Notes: generated by a model not told the origin, from the letters alone. DNA of 64,000 nucleotides from Brasenia schreberi (GCA_036023115.1 JAYKKT010000079.1:7735501-7799500); one strand, 5' to 3'; counted from the stretch's first letter, positions 10,120 through 20,849 are shown. Numbers and translations: made by a program.

Positions 10120-10593
10120 GCCCATGAGGCTAACCTGGGGCAAATTATGGTTGAGCCACCTCGGCTCGTGTTGAACAACCCTAGGAAGGTTGTATGTGTG
10201 AAGGGGCCGCCCAAAGCAGGCCCCCTCCTGACTCTAATCCTCCTAGGAAAACCCAAGCGTTCCCTATTTCCAAAACCCCTGGACAAGAGGCCATACGAGC
10301 CTAATATGGACGATAGCATGTTCCAGGACCACGACTTATATCCCATCTTTTCAATAAACAAAAGGTCGTGGAACATGTTGTTGAACATGGGCTACACGCC
10401 CTACAAAAGTCTAGGGGCACAAAACCAGGGTCTCCTAGAGCCCATCCTTCCTAGGGCCAACCCAAGCCGATATGGGATCGGCTATACTCCCCGAATACCG
10501 CCGGAGCCACCCCCTGTGACCACCTGGGTCAAGGGTGCCCCGGAGCCTGTCTTAGAAGAGACCTACGATTTAGACCTCCTATTCCGAGTCTAA
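10120..10593 (+). pseudogene. Copy B G-patch-like segment downstream of protease
   Basis: This is in the same frame as the protease, directly after the stop at 10117. About 155 codons end at TAA 10591. The core MDDSMFQDHDLY ... SWNMLLNMGYTPYKSLG ... NPSRYGIGY resembles the G-patch module (glycine-rich, aromatic after MG, then QG..EPI) found in several plant gypsy polyproteins. Copy C encodes the same block at 22020-22275, so the module predates the split of the two families. Its role is not known to me; G-patch domains generally bind RNA or helicases. Confidence 0.72.
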
Positions 10594-10711
10594 CCCGTAG
10601 TGTTTTCCCTTTGTAGGTATGACGGAAGATCCCTTTTTCTAAAAATACCAAAAACATTTGAAAACTTAAAATCAAAAAAAAAAAATCGAAAAACAAGAAA
10701 AACCAAAAACA
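10594..10711 (+). other. Boundary between protease/G-patch and RT frames, with acceptor-like site
   Basis: After the stop at 10591 comes CCCGTAGTGTTTTCCCTTTGTAG/GTATGACGGAAGATCCC, a pyrimidine tract ending in TAG. An A-rich lysine-coding stretch follows, where the frame changes from 1 to 2. Copy C has the corresponding stop and TTTTCTTTGTAG/GTTTGATGGAAGATCCC near 22310-22350. Conservation in both copies suggests a real expression-control boundary, not random damage. Known options in the lineage are splicing or a separate pol frame. Confidence 0.45.
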
Positions 10712-13700
10712 ATGGAAAAACAAAAACTCGAAAAAAGAGTGCTTTGTATAGTTCCCAAAGTTCTTGTTTTACAAAAGCCCAAAAAAATCAAAAATTTGGA
10801 AAATACCAAAAAGATTTTGTACATAGCTGCTCCTGGTAGGACTTTGGCAAAAGAAAAGGATTTCGAAAGAAACGTCGTCTACATAGCCAGACCAAAAGTT
10901 TCGAAATCACTTGAAAATCCAAGTACAAAACCAGGTCATTTTGAAAACCACGCATCAAGTTCCCTCGGGTCTATAGCCCACGAGAATGATCAAAGCCCAG
11001 AAGTGGATCCCCTTGAGGAAGATCCCACTTCTGAGCTCCCAGAATTTCATACAATTCTCGATTTTGAAAGACCTTCCCAATCAGTAGGAGGAGATTTCGT
11101 AGAGGTGAACCTAGGGGATGATTCCAATCCCAAAACCATCAAAATAGGCGCATGCTTGCATGAAACTGAAAAGTTAGCATTCATTGCATTTCTACGAACC
11201 TATTTAGATGTGTTTGCACGGACGTATGAAGACATGCCGGGCATAGATCCCAGCATAGTCGAGCATCGTCTTCCCTTAGATGCAGGTGTAAAACCCATAA
11301 AGCAGAAGCTTAGGAAAATACACCCGAATGTACACACACAAGTCAAAGAGGGTTTAGAAGATCTGCTAAAAGCCGAATTTATAAAACCCATTGCGTATTC
11401 TGATTGGTTGTCAAATATCGTTGTGGTTCGAAAAACCAATGGGAAAATTCGAATATGCATCGATTTCAGAAACCTGAATAAAGCCACTCCAAAGGATAAT
11501 TATCCTTTACCTAACATAGATTTGATAGTCGATAGTACTGCAAATCATGAAATGTTTTCATTTATGGATGGCTATTCAGGCTATAATCAAATCAAACTAA
11601 GTCCATGAGATCAGGGTAAGACCGCCTTCACAACCCCATGGGGCACGTACTGCTATACAGTCATGCCCTTTGGTTTGAAAAATGCCGGCGCAACATACCA
11701 ACGGGCCATGAACACGATCTTTCATGATCAAATTCATGAGCTTGTAGAAGTGTATGTAGATGATCTCTTGGCGAAATCCAAAACCCGATGCACCCATATC
11801 GAATGTTTACAAAAGATTTTCGAAAGGCTTAGACTTTACAAAGTAAAGCTAAACCCTCAAAAATGTGTGTTCGGGGTAGAATCAGGGAAGCTTCTAGGCT
11901 TTATGGTGAGCCAAAGGGGAATAGAAGTCGACCCCTCTAAGTGTCGAGCCATCATAGACATGGCTCCACCCTCCAATCTCACCCAAGTCCGTAGCCTCCA
12001 GGGTCGATTACAATCTGTGCGCCGATTCATATCGAATCTGGCAACTAGATGCGAACCCTTCAACAAACTGTTGAGGAAGGGTACGAAATTCTTATGGGAT
12101 GACGAATGCCAAAAATCCTTCGAGAGACTGAAGGCATACTTGGTTAATCCCCCCGTTTTGAATCCTCCAAAATAAGGAAAACCGCTTTTATTATACATCT
12201 CCGTGCATATGAATGCTTTAGGAGCCCTGTTGGCTCAATACGAGGATGACACCCATAAGGAGTATGCCATCTACTATATTTCGAAAACTCTCTTGGCTTA
12301 TGAACGAAATTATCAAGCCATGGAGAAGACGTGCTTGGCCCTAGTCTGGGCCTGCCAGAAGTTCAGACACTATTTCCTAGATCATGAGATCTGGATAGTG
12401 TCCAAGCTTGATCCAATCAAGCACTTGTTCGAAAAACCCATTCTCACGGGTAGATTGGGCAAATGGCAACTCCTTCTAATGGAGTATGATCTGAAATACC
12501 ATCACCAGATCTCCATTAAGGGGCAAGCCCTAGCAGATTACGTGGCTGAATTCCCCTTAGAGGACGCATATCCCACTCTTGTCGAAATGCCTGATGAAGG
12601 CATATTGCAAAACCATTTTCAAAACCACATTTTGGCAAATTCTTTCGAAAACCAAGTGTGGAAGATGCACTTCGATGGGGCACAAAACCAACGAGGGGCT
12701 GGTGCCGGGATCATCCTAATCTCCCCTGAAAAGGGCGAGATTCCCATAGCAGTCCGCTTAGATTTCGAATGTTCCAACAACGTAGCTGAGTATGAAGCAC
12801 TCATACAAGGCTTAAGGATTTCGAAAACTCTAGGGGCATCATGCATCGAGGTCTTTGGAGATTCGTTCCTTGTCATAAACCAGGTTTTAAAAATTTGGCA
12901 AGTCCGTAATGAGAAACTACTTCCATATCACGAGTTGGCCACTCGATTGGTCCAATCTTTCCAGTCATGTAAGCTCACACACGTGGGAAGAGAGGACAAT
13001 GGCATCGCCGATGCCCTCTCCTCCTTGGGCTCAGCCCTGAAGGTCGATCCCATTTCAGGGACCAGATCTTTGGAAATATGGCATGCGCCCCATCCATCCA
13101 CATACGACTTGGATATTTGCCAAAACAACCCAGAGTCTATTGAAAAACCCTGGTTCTATGACATAAAACAATTTTTAGAAAATAGGGGATTTACCGAGAA
13201 TGCCACATCCAAAGATAAGGCATTCATTCGTAAGATTTCGACCCGATACACCATTCTGGGTGGGGTCTTATATAAAAAGAGTTTTACCAGCATTCTGCTT
13301 AGGTGTATCGACCTAGAGGAGGCTAGGATAGTAATGCATGAATTCCACGATGGAGAATGTGGAGGTCATGTTAATGCCAACATGATGGCAATGAAAATAC
13401 TTAGAGGGGGTTATTTTTGGTCCACCCTGAAAAAGGATTGTCACGATCATGTTAGGAAGTGTCATCCATGTCAAGTGCATGGGCACGCCATTCATATCCC
13501 TTCATATACATTGCATTCCGTGGTCAGCCCCTGGCCATTTACCATGTGGGCGTTTGACATTGTAGGCCCAATATTTCCAAAGGCCTCGAATGGGCATCGT
13601 TTTATTTTAGCAGCCACGGAGTATTTCTCCAAGTGGGTGGAAGCCATTTCCCTAACGAATGTAATGGGGCAACATGTGGTGGCTTTCATCCGGAGGAATA

Positions 13701-14398
13701 TCTTGGCTCGATTTGGGGTTCCACGAGACCTTGTGTCTGATAATGGTACCCCATTCAAGAATGAGCGGATGGTTAAGTTGTGCAACACGTATGGCATAAC
13801 TCACCACTTCTCCTCGCCCTACTACCCTCAAGGCAACGGCCAAGCCGAAGCTACAAACAAGACTCTCATTGGTATCATTGAGAAAACCTTAGAGAAGGGT
13901 AGGATGTGGCACGAGAAGCTGGATGAAGCCTTATGGGCTTATAGGACTTCCATCCGGACTCCCACGAATGCCACACCATTCGAATTGGTCTATGGCACAA
14001 ACGCCATTCTTCCCATTCATACCCAACTGCATTCATTTCATACATCTATAGCACTCGACCTCCCCCTAGAGGCACTTCAGCATGCTAGGATGGCCGAACT
14101 AGATTTGCTAGATGAAAGGCGACTCCTTGCCATGGATCATGCTCGTGCATACCGGCAAAGGATAGCCCGACATTATAGCAAACACATGAGACCTCGCCAC
14201 TTTGAAGTGGGAGATCTGGTCTTGAAAACCATCCACCATCGTGGCCCACACCCCCTAGGCAAGTGGCGCCCCAACTGGGATGGACCCTATGTTGTACGAG
14301 CAACCACTACGAACAATTCGTATTGGTTGATCGATGTAGAAGGTAGGAATTTAGCAGATCCTATCAATATTCAATACTTAAAGAAGTATCATGTGTAG
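10712..14398 (+). pseudogene. pol: Copy B Pol: RT, two RNase H regions, integrase; two nonsense codons
   Basis: A single reading frame (frame 2) covers about 1229 codons, broken only by TGA at 11606 and TAA at 12173. The region before RT is acidic/lysine-rich. RT runs from about 11260 (KQKLRKIHP, then IDFRNLNKATPKDNYPLP) and has the catalytic YVDD at 11753-11764. RT-linked RNase H is at about 12203-12520. A second RNase H domain (HFDGA, then NNVAEYEAL, then FGDSFLVINQ) is at 12650-13040. Integrase spans about 13250-14240. It has a zinc finger with CHPC and a DDE core with aspartates in FDIVGP and VSDNG, and a glutamate 36 residues after the second aspartate (D-35-E). The GPY-type C-terminus ends in KKYHV with no chromodomain. 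The TGA at 11606 is consistent with CGA to TGA. Confidence 0.93.
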
Positions 14399-15569
14399 GA
14401 TCTGGATTAAATTCTAGTTTTCGAAAATTTTAAAGGGATAGCTGCCCTGAGACATGTGAATAAGGTGCAAAGGCAAACTCGTGTGAACCTAAGTGAGAGA
14501 ATTCGCACTTGTGAAAGAGTGGAGTTTTCAAAATCGTGGTTACATTTCAAAATCCTTCATCTTACAAAGAAAGGCCTAGTTCAACATAGCAAGATACTTG
14601 CAAGTGGTACGTGCTATTTCTAAATAGGCTGATCTGGAATGGATCGAGTGTAGGCTTGGGATAAGTCCTCCCCTCTTCTCTTCTATTTCCAAAAGGAAAA
14701 CAAAGGCCCAAAACAAAAGGGAATTTCCCATTCAAAGTCTCTTTCCAAAAGAAAGAAACCAGACTTCAAAAAGAAAAATCGATTCTCTTATGAAAAAGAG
14801 GGATTAAAGAAAAAATACTCCCAAAGGGAGACCCTCTATGAAAAAAAGGAAAAAGAGGCCAAAAAGCTCAAAAAGAGCAGTTTTTCGCCTTCTATGCCTT
14901 AAACCACGGGACGCTTCAGAAGGGACCGTGGTATCTCTTTCCCATCCCTGGCTTATCCCAAGCTAAAGCATAGTTCATTTCGAGGAATCCTAAAGTAAAA
15001 ATAGGATTTACTTACTTGAATTTCATCTTGTTTGAGAATTCGACGTTTCGAGTAAGGTGTAGGAATTTGAAATGAAACTTGTTTTCTTATAAAATCTCCG
15101 CTAGATAAGCGAGTGTTAAGACTCAAACAAGGGCAAGCACGAAGAGCTCGAGATCCTTAGGATCGAGGCTCAAGACAGTTGTCCCTTTCGTAAATAGCTT
15201 TTGTAAATAAGTTTTGAAAACCGAACATCGAACAGCATAGGATTTGCTCACTTGGAGCAATAGACCTTGTAAGTCTCTAGAGTTCGACCACATCTGGTCT
15301 CTGGGAGGTCGCCACCCTTGGCACCACACCCATGTCATCTGCATTCCACGCATGGTACTTGCATGAACATGATCCCATTTAGGACCAGATTCCATAAGTA
15401 AACCCTTTGGCGTGATATCTCCTCCTACCAGAGTTTGAAAATTGAGATTTTGCTAAAAATTGGGATGATCCCATGTTCTTCGTGGATAGATCTAGGGAGA
15501 CATTGAAAGGGGTGTTTGTCATCTTTGCCCTTATCCAAATCCATTTGGACAAGGCCAAAGAGGGGCATC
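14399..15569 (+). other. Copy B 3' untranslated internal region and polypurine tract
   Basis: No gene is seen. The region is A/G-rich with repeated AAAAAGAG and CTCCCAAAGGGAGA motifs. It ends with an imperfect inverted repeat (15524-15559) and the purine run AAAGAGGGG (15557-15565), four bases before the 3' LTR. The purine run would prime plus-strand DNA synthesis. The same run ends the copy C internal region. Confidence 0.85.
15524..15559 (+). repeat. Imperfect hairpin beside the copy B polypurine tract
   Basis: Left arm 15524-15540 and right arm 15543-15559 pair at 15 of 17 positions around a two-base loop (core TCCAAAT CC ATTTGGA). The right arm runs into the polypurine tract. Copy C has the equivalent structure at 25863-25899. 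Confidence 0.75.
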
Positions 15570-18500
15570 TGTAAACACCCCGAAATCCCACGAATTCCTT
15601 AAAACAGACCTGGTTTTGTAAAAGCAGCCCCAAAGGGCTATTTTGAGTCTGGAAACCCAGGAGCCTTCCAGACAACCCTGTATATATGTTTTAAACTTTA
15701 TTTTTCAAAAACATACATTATAGCTTTTAAAACCTTTTTAAAACATATTTTGAAACCCCGAAGTGGCTTGGCCTGATCAAGACAGGACCAGGAGAGCTAA
15801 GAAGAGCCCGGAACCGGAGCACACGTCAAGCCCGACGCAGCAACTCTTGTATCTGATTCACACCCCAGGATCTCGAACGTCCAAGACCCTGTTCTTACCA
15901 AAATAGCATTTGAAGTCATCTCCGGAAGGCAGAAACGGAGGCGGACGACCATGTTGGCGAAGACCCAACGCAGATGGAGTACTGATGCTGTCAGGCCCCG
16001 CACGAATCGTCCGTTTCGAACCCAGCTCGAAGGAGTCAGAGTTCAGTTTGGATTGGATCTGGACCATATATATCCAGATTCCAATCCAAACCCATATGTG
16101 GACTTGGATTTGGATTTGGATCCAGAGATCCAATCCAATATCCATAGCCATGGCCCACATCACCTTCTCATAAATGGAGGTGGGGCCCACTTGAAATTCA
16201 CGTGGGATATTGGGCATGAGAGAGAGTGGGGGTGAAAAATATCAAGAGTGTTGTATTAAGCTTGACTTGTGTGTCAAGTTTGGGTTTAATCATATGGGTT
16301 AGCCTAATTGAGTGGGTTTAAGCTTGTAATTAGCTAAAACCTAACCTAGGGCTGCACCAACATGGGGTGATCAAGGTCTATGGGTCATGCTAAGGGAGCT
16401 CCCTCACCCTAAAACCCAACCACCTAACCTAGCCCTAAACCCCTAAACCACCCTTAGCCCACAATCTACCCAAACCCCTAGTTTTAAAATATCTGGCCCA
16501 ACCCTTTCCAGCCCACCTTATCTACATACCACCCTACCTAAACCACCTAATCACTACCCTCAGCCCAGCCCTAACCGACCTACCCATCCCCTATTTAAAC
16601 CCCCCCCTTGGGGGCGGGTTCAAGTGGGAACCACCATCTCACCCAGCCGGGCCCTCTCCTTCTCCCATCTCTCACCCAGCCGGGACCACTCTCCATCACC
16701 TTCACCTGCTCCACCTGCTCCATCAACTCCACCTGCACCGCCACCTTCCCTCTTCCATCCACCACCATCTCACCCAGCCGGACGCCACCATCTTCACCCA
16801 ACCGAACCAGCCAAGAGCCTACCGGCCCGCCTGCTTCTCATTGCCTTCCACCGCCTCTCCCCATTCGGTAAGTACCCTGCACCTTACCTAGCCCCCTTCT
16901 CTACTCCCTCTCCACTCCCAGCCACCCACCACACCATCACCTTACTCACCCAACAGCCCCTCACCGCCACCACTCCCACTCGGCCAAACCTTAGCCGCCC
17001 CTACCGTTTGCCTCCTACCTAACTCACCTCAACTATACCCGGCCACCCTATTAGATTTCCTAAGACTTGCCCGTGACACTCCCTAAAACCCACTATTCCC
17101 ACTATCACCTAGACCCATCCCCTAACTAGCCACCTTCCCATATTCCAGCCCTAGTCACCCTAGCAGCCCGCCACCACCATTTTAACTTAGCCGAACCTAG
17201 CACAAACCGCCGGCCACTACCTTCCCCTAGGTGTCCCATTTGGCCTTCCCATAAATTCTCCTTTAGGTCCAGCTTTCCCTAAACTCTCAACTCCCCTAGT
17301 GACCCTAAGAACCCACTTATTTAGCCCCTTTAAATCCCCACCTTGAGGCGACATCTACTTGCCACCGGCCACCTTCGAGGCGCCTACCCCGCGCCCCACT
17401 TGCAGCCGGCCAGCACCTTTGATCACCTATCTTCGCGGAGCTCCCGTTTGCAGCCCAAGGCCAAGCCCACGCTCAAGCAAGACCTCTACGGACCAGCTAC
17501 TCGTAAGTGTCTAAACTCGGTCTTTAGTTGTATACTTGCTTGAGATTCAATTTGATACGGGGTTGTAATAACGGAGCATAGTCTCCCCCCGCTTGTAATA
17601 ACGTGGCTTGGCACAACCACACACGTGCACTCTCTTAGTCGTGCACGATTTTGAACACACACGGGCCTAATCAGCCCCTAATACCTAAGTCTATATATAT
17701 ACTTTCATTTTCGAAGGGTTTTGTTTGAGTTGGGTGCGTTGTCTTTCAATTCAAGCACTCTCACACACATTGAGCTTTCGCTCTTATTTGAAAGACCCAA
17801 GTAAGGGCTGACCTATACTATTTGGGTTTTATTTCATGTCGTGTGAGTAAGTCTTTCAATTCAAGCACTCTCACACACATTGAGCTTTTGCTCTTATTTG
17901 AAAGACCCAAGTAAGGGCCGACCTATACTATTTGGGTTTCATTTCATGTCGTGTGAGTAAGTATTTCAATTCAAGCACTTTCACACACATTGAGCCTTCG
18001 CTCTTACTCCCAAGACCTTAGTAAAGGCCTTATTGCAGTTATATTTGGGTTTCATTTATGTCGTGTGGGTAGTCTTTCAATTCAAGCACTCTCACACACA
18101 TTGAGCTTTCGCTCTTACTCCCAAGACCTTAGTCAAGGCCATACTGCAATTTATATTTGGGTTTAATTTCATGTCGTGTGTGTAAGTCTTTCAATTCAAG
18201 CACGCACCCACATTGAGCCTTCGCTCTTATTTGCAAGACCCGAGTAAGGGCTCATATACATAAGATATATACATATCTCCCTTCGGTTATTTCCCTTCGG
18301 TTATTTCCCTTCGGTTATTTCCCTTCTGTTATTTCCCTTCAGTATTGTCTTTACATTTCGGGTTTTCCCTTTGGAGTAGCGTGAGTTTGCATTGCATCTA
18401 CGCATACCATGAGGTAGGACGCATATTGCATGAAAGCAAGCCCCGCTCGAATTCGCCCATGTAGTGGAGTGTTCATAACACACAAACTAGGTGGCCCGAA

Positions 18501-18855
18501 AAGGGATAAAAGAAAAGACTTAGGCACGTGCAAATCCACGTGATCTAAAATATGCAATCGCATCTTAAAGACCCGAAATAGACACCTTGAACCGCTTCGT
18601 AGACTTTCTCTCCCAAAACTCGATTTTTGCAAAGCGTACAGACTGACCCTTGCGCATCGGTGCAAGAAGGTCTGCGACGACAAGAGCTTACTTGCTCACA
18701 GTCGCCACGTTTAGAAGTCAGTGTTCAAAATATCTTCGCTAGCTTAAGTAAGCTAGCTGGCACGCCCTATTTGTATACATAGGCCTTAGACACACGAGAA
18801 GATCCACTCCAAGCCCCGAAAGAGGCGAAGAGGCGGGGATTTTCGCGCGTCTACA
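15570..18855 (+). repeat. Copy B 3' LTR (3.29 kb)
   Basis: This is nearly identical to the 5' LTR and starts TGTAAACACC and ends TCTACA. The TATA-like box is at 16591-16600, the ~110-bp repeats at 17742-18250 and the 14-bp array at about 18278-18342. All internal frames duplicate those of the 5' LTR and are not genes. One unit fewer in the 14-bp array and scattered transitions distinguish the two. Confidence 0.95.
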
Positions 18856-18860
18856 GTAGC
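18856..18860. repeat. Target-site duplication GTAGC, right copy
   Basis: This is a direct repeat of 4291-4295. The uninterrupted homologous site in LTR X2 (minus strand near 19670) reads GCAGTAGCCAAGTG with a single GTAGC. That confirms the other copy arose at insertion. Confidence 0.95.
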
Positions 18861-19240
18861 CAAGTGCAACTAGGTACTGCCACAGTAGGTGCAGTTACGC
18901 TCCACCCCAACCCAATGTAGCCAGACACCGTTCACGGCAGGTGCAACCAAACCTGTAGAAGACAACCAGATAGTTGTAAGGGTGCGTGTGTGCGTAAACC
19001 TCCCTTACCTCCCTAATTAGGTGAGACGAAGTCTCAGCTCGGTTCCAGTGGGAACCTTAACTAGTTCGGGAAACCCCAGTTGTAAAGAAATGTTATGCAA
19101 GACAGTGTGTTCAGTTCCTATTGAGTTGTGTGTGTTTGGAATAAGGGCGAAAATGGGGCTGATAGAATCACGGGTGATTCTAGTCATCACGGGCCGGCGA
19201 AGGTTTCGCAAAATTTTTTTTAAAAATTTGACCTATGACA
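18861..19240 (+). repeat. LTR X1, 3' half
   Basis: Continuation of the LTR interrupted at 4295, ending ACCTATGACA. Joined across copy B the LTR is about 644 bp. It contains a 13-base palindrome-like motif (GAATCACGGGTGATTC) at about 19166, also present in X2 (GAATCACTCGTGATTC), X3 and X4. The open frames here are not conserved and I treat them as chance. Confidence 0.85.
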
Positions 19241-19284
19241 GTTTGGTATCAAGTGCTCCTATTGTACGAGCTTTGATACCAAAC
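19241..19284. other. Two inward-facing tRNA-Met-type primer-binding sites
   Basis: GTTTGGTATCAAGTGC lies directly after X1. On the minus strand GTTTGGTATCAAAGC lies directly after X2. Both are degenerate forms of TGGTATCAGAGC, the initiator-Met primer site of many plant LTR retrotransposons. About a dozen bases separate them, so the core itself is a palindrome. Confidence 0.8.
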
Positions 19285-19906
19285 TGCCATGGGTCAAATT
19301 TTTAAACCAAAATTTGCAACAACTTTTGTCGGCCCGTGATGGCTAGAATCACTCGTGATTCTATCAGCCCCTTTTCTTTCCACTTGTCTCAAACACACAC
19401 ACAATGGAATAGGAATTGAACACACCATTTACACAATGTCACTTACAATCGGGGTTCCCCTAATTAGTTAAGGTTCCCACCGGAACCGAGCAAAGACCTC
19501 CTCTCGCCTAACTAGGGAGGTAAGGGAGGCTTAGCACACACGCACCCTTACAACTATCTGGTTGTCTTTTGCAGGTTTGGCTGCACTTGACATGAACGGT
19601 GTCTGGCTACATTGGGCTGGGATGGAGCGTAACTACACCTACTATGGTAGTACCCGGTTGCACTTGGCTACTGCATTGCAATCGGCTTCACTTGATGGTG
19701 GCACACAACTGCACACTGCACCAAGGTGGTACTCGGCTAGCACCAGGGAGAACAGCACTGGGTTGGCAATGGGAGGACAGACACATTGTTGCACCTATGG
19801 AAGATGGCACTCGGATGGCTCCTGGTGTGGCAGTCGACTAGCACCAAACTGTTGCACAGGGGACTCGGCTACAGCCTGCTTCACTGAACGGTAGCACCCT
19901 ACTACA
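19285..19906 (-). repeat. LTR X2 (inverted relative to X1)
   Basis: On the minus strand it starts TGTAGTAGGGTG (19906) and ends ACCCATGGCA (19285). It mirrors X1 across its full length with modest divergence. It retains the site where copy B inserted in X1, without insertion. Confidence 0.85.
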
Positions 19907-19908
19907 AC

Positions 19909-20608
19909 TGTCACAGTACGAATTTTGAAACCAATTTTTTTTTAAAGTCTTCATTCACTATGATGGCTAGAATCACCTGGTGATTCTATTAGCCCGTATT
20001 CCAATCACTTACCCCTACTGAACTACATTTACTCAGCTTTTGCTGGGAGGTAGGATCGGCTCCTTCAGATCTCCATGCCTAATCAATGCAAACCACATTC
20101 AAAGCAAATATACAAAATGGGCTAGGAGCAAACTACACAACTTTTTCCACAAAACCTATACAACTGGGGTTTCCTAATTAGTTAGGGTTCCCTCTGGAAC
20201 CGAGCATAGAAAGGTCTCACCTAATTAGGTGTTCAGGGAGGTTAACACATGCAAACACTCTCCCTAATAATCGATTGTCTGCTACAGGTAAGTTCGGTTG
20301 TGGTGGCTGGCTGGGGTGCACACGGTTGTGCCTCAGAAGGGAGGTTTCTCGCTGCTATTGAAGGAAGGAAGGTCGGCTGGCTCCTGTCGTGCCAGTCACC
20401 TAGCACAGGCGGCTGGCGCTACTCTGTTAGCGCTGGGAAGAAGGCAGGGCTATGGCACGCTGCTGCACGGCTGGTGACTCCACTATAGGGGGTCTGCACG
20501 GCACGGGCATCTGGGTTGCACTTGAACATCTTCTCGGGACTCAGGCTCCTGCACTCCACATGGCGGCTGCAAGGCTCTTGAACTTCTGCGCTTGATGGCA
20601 AGGCTACA
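19909..20608 (-). repeat. LTR X3 (tandem with X2)
   Basis: On the minus strand it runs from TGTAGCC (20608) to CTGTGACA (19909). Two bases (GT) separate its end from the start of X2, giving the LTR-end/LTR-start junction GTGACA-GT-TGTAGT. The half near its 3' end matches X2 clearly (GAATCACCTGGTGATTC, then GGTTTCCTAATTAG on the plus strand). The other half is more diverged but shares GGCTCCTG and a CTAGCAC block. Confidence 0.72.
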
Positions 20609-20610
20609 CA

Positions 20611-20815
20611 ACTTTCGTGGTGGTAACCTTAACTAATTAGGGAAACCCTGATTGTAAGTGACATTGTGTAAACAGTGCATTTAGTTCCTATTCCATTGTG
20701 TGTGTGTTTGAGACAAGTGGAAAGAAAAGGGGCTGATAGAATCACGAGTGATTCTAGCCATCACGATCCGACGAAAGTTGTCGCAAATTTTGGTTTAAAA
20801 TTTTGACCCGTGACA
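20611..20815 (+). repeat. LTR X4, 3' fragment
   Basis: The last ~205 bp of another X-family LTR in plus orientation, ending TTTTGACCCGTGACA. It is inverted relative to X3 and abuts it. The 5' part is missing. Confidence 0.75.
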
Positions 20816-20832
20816 GTTTGGTATCAGAGAGC
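20816..20832 (+). promoter_or_regulatory. Primer-binding site after LTR X4
   Basis: GTTTGGTATCAGAGAGC follows the LTR end by two bases. It is the best-preserved initiator-Met-type primer site in the X complex. Confidence 0.8.
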
Positions 20833-20849
20833 AGGGGCCCTCTGACATT

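Larger units (their letters stand above)
4296..18855 (+). mobile_element. Copy B: structurally complete Tat-type Ty3/gypsy retrotransposon, 14.56 kb
   Basis: In order it has a 5' LTR (4296-7595), primer-binding site (7601-7618), gag, protease, a G-patch-like segment, RT, RNase H, second RNase H, integrase, 3' untranslated region, polypurine tract (about 15557-15565) and 3' LTR (15570-18855), flanked by GTAGC duplications. Two RNase H-like segments, absence of a chromodomain and large LTRs point to the Tat lineage (the group that includes Ogre). There is no extra ORF before gag, unlike classic Ogre. Lesions are a gag/protease frame break, stops at 10117, 11606 and 12173, and altered residues in protease and zinc knuckle. 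It therefore looks recently moved but not autonomous as sequenced, unless helper proteins act in trans. Confidence 0.95.

Noticed and set aside
19562..19894. 110-codon frame inside LTR X2
   Set aside because: It lies wholly within a non-coding LTR and is not preserved in the inverted copy X1 or in X3.
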